Source: Bolinopsis microptera (lineage: Eukaryota; Ctenophora; Tentaculata; Lobata; Bolinopsidae). From it: 64,000 nt of DNA. The stretch is from contig NC_087077.1 in assembly GCF_026151205.1 (NCBI RefSeq), positions 16,032,983-16,096,982 of the forward strand, written 5' to 3'. The position numbers were made by a program, and so were the translations under genes. Numbering within the stretch: position 1 is the first letter of the stretch; every line of letters starts with the position of its first letter. Positions 56,001 to 64,000 of this stretch are shown here, one piece after another. The notes under the pieces are model-generated. The model was not told where the DNA came from, did not search any database, and was given only the letters and a program-made list of their open reading frames with translations.

Positions 56001-58861
56001 CACCTCACATTCCACATTGCACAGTGCAGTGCAGTGAGTGCACAGTGCAGTGTCAATAAACATTCCTACAATACACACTAGTAGCTATATACATGATATC
56101 TTATAACAGCTCATTTGGGGCCGCTCACATCACAACCAGTGTATACTGCACAACTTGTGTAAAGAGTAGGAAGATCATGAGTCATTCCATATCTTTTAAC
56201 GTATTGCTCTTCTTTTTGCTCTGTTGCTCTTGTTTTCCCCACAATTTTGCTTGACATTGTTTGTAAAGTTGAGCTGTTATTGTAGAACTTGTAAAATATT
56301 GAAATTTGTTAATTTGTACAAAAATTGTTCTTCAAGACGAGGTGTTTATCCTTCTTGTTACCAATCCCATAGCTCCATACTCCATAGGTCATGGCATGAG
56401 ATTAAACGTGACGAACCACAAACCGCAGTATATGCAGTATAATATATTGTGATATCTTAAAGGTGAAATGTGCAATGTAACCAGAATCAGAGACTGCAGC
56501 AAGAGTATCAGGGTGACTAAGAATGGTCTCATAGTCGAGTCTGGTTTTATCCTGTGTTTTTCAGGTCTCGTTGTATTTTCCTGTACCATATTCAGCTCAA
56601 TGTTGTGGAAAGTGTCAGGTTTACAGCGTGGTTTCTGCAATGTAACAGAGATACAGCGGATACCTGTAACGTGCTATGATACAGGATATCTCTCCAGTGT
56701 GTCCGGGTACTTCGTGTACAGCCCTACCAACTCCGAGTGGAAACACCATCTTAAAAACCAGAAAACTAACTTAAACTCATATCTGCAGATTGCACTCTCG
56801 GAGTCTGACTCCCAGGTTCCGAATTGGACCCACGCTAATATATCTCAGTGGAGGTCTAGGTACTACGTTAATATGTCTCTTAACTGGAGTTCTCCTGACT
56901 CTTATCACAGGTTCCCTTACGATGAAATGCTGGCGAATTGTGATCAGTACAGTACAATACAGTACAGCAAATCCCAACTAGTGCCTTGGTTTCCATGGTT
57001 ACAAAACTATGTGTACCCTGTAAACACGACTATTGGAATGGGATACAAATCATGTGATCTGTTTGAACCTACTAATAAGATATTCTACAGTAACACATCT
57101 CTAAATAACGACTACCTGTTCATCCTACCCTTCATAGCTCTGTTCGTGTTAGGCACCCTATCAGTAGGACCAGTCACAAGAAGAGGGGACGAGCCTTTTA
57201 AAACCCTCTTTTTACCCCTCTGGATGCTCATCAAGATGATGTACTTTGTTCCTCATGCGGTACTGTACGGTTTTGCCTTCAAAATACTTGGATGTAATCT
57301 GAACATATGGGAAGCGTTTCATGACGGTTCTATTTTATTCACGTTAGTGTTCTGGTACCGTACCTTTGAAAAGGAACATTTGAAACCCCCTTCACCGCCT
57401 TCTCATGCTCCTGCTAATTCTCCTCCCTCTCTCCTGCTTCTCCTACCCTGTCCCTGCCGTCTGCATTACGTGATGGGAATGCAGCAATGATGCCATCACC
57501 CCATTGTTCACCCCCAGGGACACCCCCAGAAAGAGAAAGTGAAATAGAAAGAGAAAGAGAAAGAGATAGGCCAGGAGATTTTTCAAGGATGTTTTCTGAA
57601 CTCTCCACAGCAGAACCTCCTTCATACAATAACGCGTACCAAGAAGGACTTGTAATTCCCAATCTGACTGCCCCGGATTCCACTACAGAAATTATTTCTG
57701 CTCCTCCCCCTTCCTACGATGCAGTTATGTCGAGGGGTTCGAGAGCGTAGATATAATCTACCCTTCAGCTGGTACTATTGGAGTTCTCAGGTCCAGGTCT
57801 CCGGGTCTCGTGACCCCAGGCAGACCTCTGAGGAAGTATAAAGGAAGTTTTACCAATTACCATCCTCCTTTTACAAACCCTCTTCTAAATCTTGGAAGGT
57901 TCTGGCTGTCTGGTGGAACATGCATAGCTGTGTAAGTTTGAAGATATATTTTAGCGGATTGTTGAACGATTGAACGTTGAAGATGATTATTAGAATGAAC
58001 GCATATCATTGTATAATAATAATAGAATGTAATGGTTAATATTTTAAGGGTGTTGGTGGCTGGTGGGCCGCAATTACACACTTTTAATGGTTTTTACTTT
58101 TTTCAGTTGCTGTTTAGATCTGATGCATCTTACTATTACGTTCGAATTTAACATTTTAAGTTTAATAAGTGTTTTTGTTCTGGTTTATCAATCATTTAAA
58201 AACTTGTGTGTCATATTCGTTGAGAACTGTTTCTAATTTTATAAGTATAACTACACGTATACGTCTTGCTTATTCAATTGTCTTACAATTTTCTTACAAC
58301 TATAAAACTTATTTATACCTCTTAAGTTTCCAAACTAAAATATTTTATACTTTTTGTTTTCTTTTCGCTGAATATTTCATACCCAATGTAATACAAAAAT
58401 ATATCATCACATTACTTCATATTGTATTGTAAAACACCGTTTCATCATCAATTCGACAACTAAGAAAAATTGTTCACTCCAAATTGTCCACAATAAAATT
58501 TGGCAAAAGTTATACTCTACCAAATCCTCCGTCATTTCATAATATACAATGTCATTCAAATATCACAAACTCTTGGTGTCCCCTACAAACCAAAATATAA
58601 CAAAATAAATCAATATGATCATTATCATGATCCTTTAACTCATCATATTATGACCGTTTAATTGTTAAGAAAATAATCAAAGATATCAAGAAATAAATCA
58701 AGGTTGAAGCTTTTGTTTATCTCTCTTTACTGTTTTTAATATTTACTTTTTACTTTCTTATTACTGTTTTGATTTTTCAGGAGGTAAATAAAGATTTCGA
58801 GAGGACAATGAGCGACATGTCCGGAACATTCACGGAAATAGTTCAGAACTACTTCACTCAG
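53049..58861 (+). CDS. DRC3: Dynein regulatory complex subunit 3 (LRRC48), C-terminus not found
   Basis: Subunit of the nexin-dynein regulatory complex linking outer doublets in motile cilia. Exons: 53049-53208, 53355-53471, 53621-53787, 54150-54293, 54469-54588, 54933-55220, 55273-55316, 55380-55511, 58781-58861. The start [20 protein letters not shown] and the LRRs ([52 protein letters not shown]) match animal DRC3 closely; later exons are coiled-coil. Exons 1-6 join cleanly. Exon 7 ([12 protein letters not shown]) joins in frame only from an alternative donor at 55180, which drops 14 conserved residues, so a base error or unusual junction is likely. The last exon found ends [11 protein letters not shown]. 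About 150-200 residues expected from the family were not found before 64000. Confidence 0.92.
56468..57750 (+). CDS. Four-helix glycosylated membrane protein with PPxY tail, nested in DRC3 intron 8
   Basis: An ORF from ATG 56468 gives 340 residues (to 57490). Helices lie at about 25-47, 216-236, 247-271 and 283-298. The large loop between helices 1 and 2 has several cysteines and eight N-glycosylation sequons (for example NWT, NIS, NMS, NTT), so it is probably extracellular. I do not recognise the family. Near the end the frame turns into low-complexity LLLLLP. A second frame, open from 57418 to 57750, carries a Pro/Ser-rich tail, an ER repeat and two WW-domain ligands, PPSYNNAY and PPPSYDAV. 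Such a cytoplasmic tail suits the membrane protein, so a one-frame shift, a short intron or a sequence error probably separates them. It lies in the same orientation as the host gene. Confidence 0.65.
57751..58780. other. Intronic sequence, nothing recognised
   Basis: Remainder of DRC3 intron 8, after the nested gene and before exon 9. AT-rich with only chance ORFs. The first 150 bp could be the 3' UTR of the nested gene. Confidence 0.4.
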
Positions 58862-59050
58862 GTGAATACCCAGTAACTAAATGAGATTATTACAAATTTA
58901 CAGAACTTTAAAGATCAATGCAAGTATTGTGCTGGTTAGCAAACTTAAAACACTGAATAAGATCTTATTTGATAAGTAAACCAACTATAATACAGTTAAG
59001 AGTTTGAATACTAATAGATAAGCAGAATTTTATCAAGATAAAAAATGTAT

Positions 59051-59357
59051 CCAAGATAAGTGACACCCAGGAGCTTACTGTCCGCTATGTCACCCTCCAA
59101 GATAAGTGACACCCAGGAGCTTGTTGTTCGCTATGCCACCCTTCCAAGATAAGTGACACCCAGGAGCTTACTGTTCGCTATGTCACCCTTCCAAGATAAG
59201 TGACACCCAGGAGCTTGTTGTTCGCTATGCCACCCTTCCAAGATAAGTGACATCCAGGAGCTTGTTGTCCGCTATGCCACCCTCCAAGATAAGTGACACC
59301 CAGGAGCTTACTGCCGCTATGTCACCCTTCCAAGATAAGTGACACCCAGGAGCTTGA
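59051..59357 (+). repeat. 46-47 bp tandem array, seven units
   Basis: Units begin CCAAGATAAGTGACACCCAG at 59051, 59097, 59144, 59191, 59238, 59284 and 59330, the last truncated. The array runs directly into the LINE fragment that follows, and the unit end (CAGGAGCTT) is in frame with it. Confidence 0.95.
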
Positions 59358-60115
59358 ACGCGTACAGAAAGCTTTCACCGCAAGGATTACTGGATTACCT
59401 GATCTTTATTAATGGGACCATCTTCAACGGCTATCTTTGACTATATAGCTAGTTGGGTTGATAGCCTTTAGCTACAACTCCCTGATCCCTTTCCTTAGCT
59501 TAGACCGTCCCGGAGCACGCCTTTTTATACTTAACTAGGTACACTACAGCATTGCAGGAAGCGGTTCATTCTACTTCATGTGTGGAAGATTCTACTTCAC
59601 CACACCAGCAACGAAATTAACGCGCAGTTTGGAAACCCTGTTGTCATTCCATCTACACGCAGACACAGCTCAGCAGCAAATTAGTCACTGTATGATAATT
59701 CATTTGCAGTCATAGGCCCAAACTTTTGGAATGCAATGCCTTACCATATGAATTGCATCGGCAACCAGGTACCAGGTAAATGTAACCGGGAGCAATTAAA
59801 ATCGCAGCTTACCCAGTTTATGCTATCTCTTCCCGATAAACCGCTTATCAGGGGCTACACTCCTCAGAACTCAAACTCGCTGCTTTGCTGGAGGAATGAC
59901 AGAAAGATATCCTCTCTGTGGGGTGGTCACACGATGTGACCACCCCACAGAGAGGAGATATCACCTATGTTGATGATCTCAATGTAGGTAGGCTAAGGTA
60001 TCTGCGAGAGTTATTCTTGTCCATCGTTAATGGACTGACCCGGCGTGCTCTTTTTCTCAGGGTTTTAGTATCATCCGTCAAGAGCGTTCTCAGCTCCACG
60101 TGTCTCTCTTAGCGT
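59345..60115 (+). mobile_element. LINE 3' end (post-RT region)
   Basis: The frame begins LERVQKAFTARITGLPDLY, the typical sequence after the reverse transcriptase domain in non-LTR elements. A later part has FWNAMPYHMN and a K-rich C-terminus (REQLKSQLTQFML), equivalent to the FWNxLP block. Several stops and frameshifts interrupt it, so it is dead. A long hairpin occupies 59906-59962. Confidence 0.75.
59906..59962 (+). repeat. Long near-perfect hairpin
   Basis: Arms of about 26 bases (core CCTCTCTGTGGGGTGGTCAC and its inverse) with a five-base loop and one two-base bulge. It lies in the 3' region of the LINE fragment. Confidence 0.9.
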
Positions 60116-61566
60116 TTTAGAGTTTGCCATCTCTTAGAGTTTGCCATCTCAGACCAATAAGTTCGTCGACATTGCTGAAAGTTTAATATTTAATATCATT
60201 GATTGACAAAGTTAAGGGGTTAATTTGAAACCTGTCTCTGCTGCTTTTAAACTGGTTGGTTAGCTTGTTAGCCATATAACTTGGTGGTTAAACAAATATT
60301 TTACAAATTATTTAAGATAGGATGATATGCTGGATAACTACTTCATTTAGAGAGTATTATGAGCGAGTAGTAGTAGATATTAAATACTCACTCAACAAAT
60401 ATTACTGAAAAATATTTAATAGTATTGCAACACAGGGGTGTGGCGGGGGAGGGTAGCGGCCCATGTTAATAAGTTACATGGGGGGGGGGGGGGGGGGGGG
60501 GGATTTACTGGGACTCCAACCATGGCAAACTTACTTCTGTCGATGCTTGAGAAGTTGAGTAATTAAATTAAAAGTTGAGACAGTATGTCATAGTATTGCT
60601 TTAAATCCAGTAGGTAACCTATATCCAACCTTGGGGCGCCTAGTTAACCTACTACTTTGAGCTTATTCTTGTTATCAGTTACTTATGGCCCTAATTTCCC
60701 TCTTTTTTCAAAATAGTAAGAGAATGCTTTGCCTTCCTATATATGGTAAGGCATCTTAAAAGAAGATACTGGGGAAATAAAATGGTGAGGTGGTTGGGTG
60801 TCATGATGTGAATTGTAAAGTGGTGGACAATGGAACCAAGAAGAGAACAAGACCAAACTAGTGATTTTGATCTGGTTTTTTCTACTTGTTCGTCTCTATC
60901 ACACAATATGTGACTCTGTGAGAACTTAAAAATGTATGTTTACCCCCCCCCCCCCCCCCGTCCCCACTGGAAAACAGTGCAGTAATCTGGTGGTAGCTTG
61001 AGTGATTTTTTGAATGGTTGTACTATTTTTTTCCCCGATCCATGACTCATGTGCCTTAGGCACAAAAGATTTCGGGACAACGGTTGGCGAGTTTTTTCAC
61101 TGCTCCTACCGTGACGTCTCAAATTGCAGCTGAGCTGAAAAGACGAGCTCTAGCTATCAAGCATCGTTCTTTTGTTCATTACTTGGCATCAGCTGAATGA
61201 GTCATCTGATCGAATTCTTTAAATACCAGGAAAAATTGATTAATTTCTGTGTCGCATTACCTGCCACTCTCTGTTGCTGGCAATAATTTCAAAGAAATAT
61301 TAATAAATTCTGTCAAAAAATAAATAAATATTGATTGCGTGCCAGTGTTCAAAGGAAGATCAAAGAAATGACAAATAATATCCACTTTCTGACCGACCAG
61401 CAATAATTCCTGTCACATCAAGTTGATCAGAAGAATCAACTTTATGTGAATCACTCAGTCGAAGTCATATTGTGGGATATATATTATATTGTATAAGAAT
61501 TATAGCACAAGTCATTAAAATTATTTACCCATCGAGTTACTGGGTGGGTATTATTTTCCTGCCTCC
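60116..61566. other. Gene-free region
   Basis: No gene recognised. It contains a poly-G run at about 60481-60502 and a poly-C run at about 60944-60959. DRC3 C-terminal exons were looked for here without success. Confidence 0.4.
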
Positions 61567-61750
61567 ACAGGCAACCAATAGTGACCAATATTAACCAATA
61601 TTGACCAATATTAACCAATAGTAACCAATATTAACCAATAGTAACCAATAGTAACCAATAGTAACCAATAGTAACCATTAACCAATACTCAATAGTAACC
61701 AATAATAACCGATTGTAACCACTAACCAATATTAACCAATATTAACTACT
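61567..61750 (+). repeat. AACCAATAGT satellite
   Basis: About 17 imperfect units of the type AACCAATAGTA or AACCAATATTA. It is non-coding and contains many CCAAT strings. Confidence 0.9.
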
Positions 61751-62494
61751 AAATTATTTGCACATTTTGCTATTCTTTGAAATCCCATTCAAGGGAAATC
61801 ATAATTTATATCTATGAATCAGGAGAAAGTGGGATTATGGCTCTAGATACTTAGATAAGGAGCTTACTTTCCAAATAGGTTGAACAAACTTCTTTATACA
61901 GCTCGATTATCTGCCAAAATACCATAATAGATCTCTATAACATGGATAATGCAGCCAGGCAGGTAACTGAAAGGTTTAGTTTGATAATGCTCCCCTGCTT
62001 TGGGCAATTTATTAAATATTTATTTACGGCCAGCGCCCAGCAGTAGAAGTCTCGGCAGCTTGATAAATCGCAAAATTAGCGACTATAATAACCGTCTTGA
62101 CAGTCGAATAAATCGTAAATTTTAAAGAGCTCGTTTAACAATTCTGACACTGCGGATCGCAGGAAGTCTTGCAAGTTTTATACCCTAGATATATTGCTCA
62201 TGCCTTACATTGAACCACTGCGTTCCTGAGAGCATATGTTTCAAAATATCTAAACGTTCGTCTAATAGGTTTAAACGATTCGCAAAATGGTTTGTCGGGA
62301 GTCCTAAGACTCGCCCAATTATTAAGATCCACACATGGCACAAAGTACCCAATCAAGGAAGGGACAGCTTGACATGTTGCTTATGAGGGAAAATATTTCA
62401 CAATATTATTAAACAGCCGTTTAATAGGTTTAAAAGGTTCATTAAGTAGTTTGTCGGTTGAAATTTTGTTCAATAGATGTAACTCACAAAATTT
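61751..62494. other. Gene-free region
   Basis: No exon, RNA gene or repeat family recognised. Confidence 0.4.
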
Positions 62495-62552
62495 GAAGCT
62501 GGGGGGAGGTGGTAAAATTGCCAAAACATTGATTACGTAATATGTGAACCCC
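62495..62552. mobile_element. One-ended remnant of the GGGGTCGTT MITE family
   Basis: A G-rich stretch is followed by TGATTACGTAATATGTGAAC and CCC, matching the right end of copies 1 to 3. No left end was found. Confidence 0.55.
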
Positions 62553-64000
62553 TTGCAAGGCTGTAAAGGGTGCTATATAGGGTGTATATATAGTATATAC
62601 CGTATATATACGGTACTGTTAGGGTATCCTTTAAAAATGTGAATAGCTTAAATCCACCGGGACTCGGGAGGCATGAAAAACACAAAAATGCTGCACCAAA
62701 ATTAACAGTATTCACAGTTTTTAACCTGGAATTTTTAAAAATTGGTTATTTCGAAATAATTTGTAAAGGATCGTACTCGTCTCGATGAGACTAAACTTTA
62801 GAGACTAAAATAATAATATTTGATGACACAATAAATTCCTAAAATCTTGAACCCTAACTCCCCACATCCAGAAACACGCCATCTTGCCAGGCAGCCTGGG
62901 AGGAAATTTTTTTGGGAGGAAAAAACGGGAGGAAAAGACGAAATTTTGAGAAGTTACTCCTAAATTTCGAAATATTTTTTTGGAATAAAGACAAATTAAT
63001 TGAGGAAATTTTCGAAGAAAATTTTTCGATTGTATAAAAATCAAAGAGGAACATCCTGTCAGTTTTGGAACACAGTGAAATATTCTGATTGAAGAATGCA
63101 GATTGCTGTTGTGAAGTTACCAAATTTATGTGAGTACTTGATTCTTTTCAATCCCAGTTTATTGCTGTCCTAAAAATTTCGTTAATGCCAAATGTCGTCT
63201 AAAACACCCTATTTCGCAAAAATTTTCCGGGGGCTGCGCCCCCCTAGCCCCCGCCAAGGGGCGGAGCCCCTGGACCCTGCTGGGGTAGTGAAAGCTTCCA
63301 TACCAAAAAATTTTTAGCAGAGAGTATCCTAAACTTCCTATCTATCACATCCTAATAAAGCGAATTTAGCAGCAGAGGTCGGTAGCCAGAGCTACAGAGA
63401 CAAAAAGGCCATCCTGTATTAATATTATGGCACTTACGAAAATGACCCAGTAGGAACTGCTGGTGAGCCACAAGCAGTTCCCCTACCGAGATCCCTGGTG
63501 ATCCGTTTTTGCTGTACTCTCGGTCATATTTCCAGGGCAGTCACATGACTAAATGTTTGTTGTCTGAAAGGTGTCAAAGCCCCTAGGATTAGAGATAAGA
63601 CCCAAAAATGGGAATTCGGAGCAAATTCGAAAATATGTATAATCTTGACTAAACGCTATATTTTTCTATCGTTGAGAAGAAGTATTTCGGTCTGACTGGT
63701 GTCCATACGTCAAGAAGTAGGGAATTTTATGCTTAAGACGAGGGTTCAACACCCATCAGCGTAGCTAAAACCAGTAAGAAGATATTTGAGCTCAAAACCA
63801 CCTGAGGGGTAAAATTTTACCGTGTGAAAGATCGAGGCTAGGTCAAACTATCGGCTTTAGCAGGTCTATAATGGTACCATGTAAAAATCAAAGTGCTTGG
63901 AGCCTTGCCTGGTGTTGTTCCTACAAGAAAATATCTCCAAAGGGTGGAAGGTGGTTGGGTTCTTTAGGATGGGGCTAGATCGTATTTTTCTGCGAAAACC
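62553..64000. other. Gene-free right edge with GC-rich hairpins
   Basis: No gene recognised. At about 63229-63278 two GC-rich palindromes (GGGGGCTGCGCCCCC and GGGGCGGAGCCCC) stand out in AT-rich sequence; such palindromes are common in DNA transposons. Missing DRC3 exons may lie beyond the window. Confidence 0.45.

Noticed and set aside
55828-56037. 69-residue ORF in DRC3 intron 8
   Set aside because: No domain, signal or conservation; low-complexity end with a GTGCAGTG repeat.
59051-59357. Regular repeats resembling a CRISPR array
   Set aside because: The units are head-to-tail with no distinct spacers, in an animal genome. It is a plain tandem repeat.

Overview
This is animal nuclear DNA: AT-rich, intron-rich, gene-poor and full of transposon remnants. 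Three flagellar or ciliary genes, secreted multidomain metalloproteinases and a Helitron point to a ciliated invertebrate, possibly an early-branching metazoan. No sequence feature fixes the species. I assembled the gene models by hand from GT-AG junctions, reading-frame phase and comparison of the two metalloproteinase paralogs. I saw no tRNA, rRNA, CRISPR array, retroviral or LTR element.

Left third (1-30.6 kb, minus strand). Two tandem paralogs encode secreted matrix metalloproteinases. Gene 1 (1347-8450) has 16 recognised exons and an unresolved 5' end. Gene 2 (13575-30560) has 20 exons and predicts 1187 residues from signal peptide to stop, not counting a small transposon inside exon 13. 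The order is discoidin-like domain(s), linker, matrixin prodomain with an RCGNAD cysteine switch, an unusual insert of about 200 residues, a furin-type RRKR site, catalytic domain with HEIGHALGILH, and hemopexin-like domain. Between and inside them lie a transposase-like ORF surrounded by a repeated 15-mer, a Helitron 5' end, a decayed Harbinger, LINE scraps, and a palindromic locus formed when one 1.5-kb transposon inserted into another copy of itself.

Middle (31.9-51.3 kb, plus strand). A 13-exon FAM227-family gene (551 residues) has an RFX X-box about 80 bp upstream of its start. Intron 1 holds a full-length 7.3-kb Helitron in the same orientation, which predicts an 1823-residue Rep/helicase from seven exons with six phase-1 introns. 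Intron 4 holds an uninterrupted minus-strand gene for a 771-residue NERD-nuclease/superfamily 1 helicase.

Right third (51.8-64 kb, plus strand). DNAL1 (axonemal dynein light chain 1) is uninterrupted in its coding region and is followed by DRC3 (nexin-dynein regulatory complex subunit 3; nine exons found, C-terminus not found). A four-helix membrane protein gene lies inside a DRC3 intron. FAM227, DNAL1 and DRC3 therefore form a head-to-tail run of ciliary genes. The last 5 kb hold a 46-bp tandem array, a LINE 3' end and satellites.
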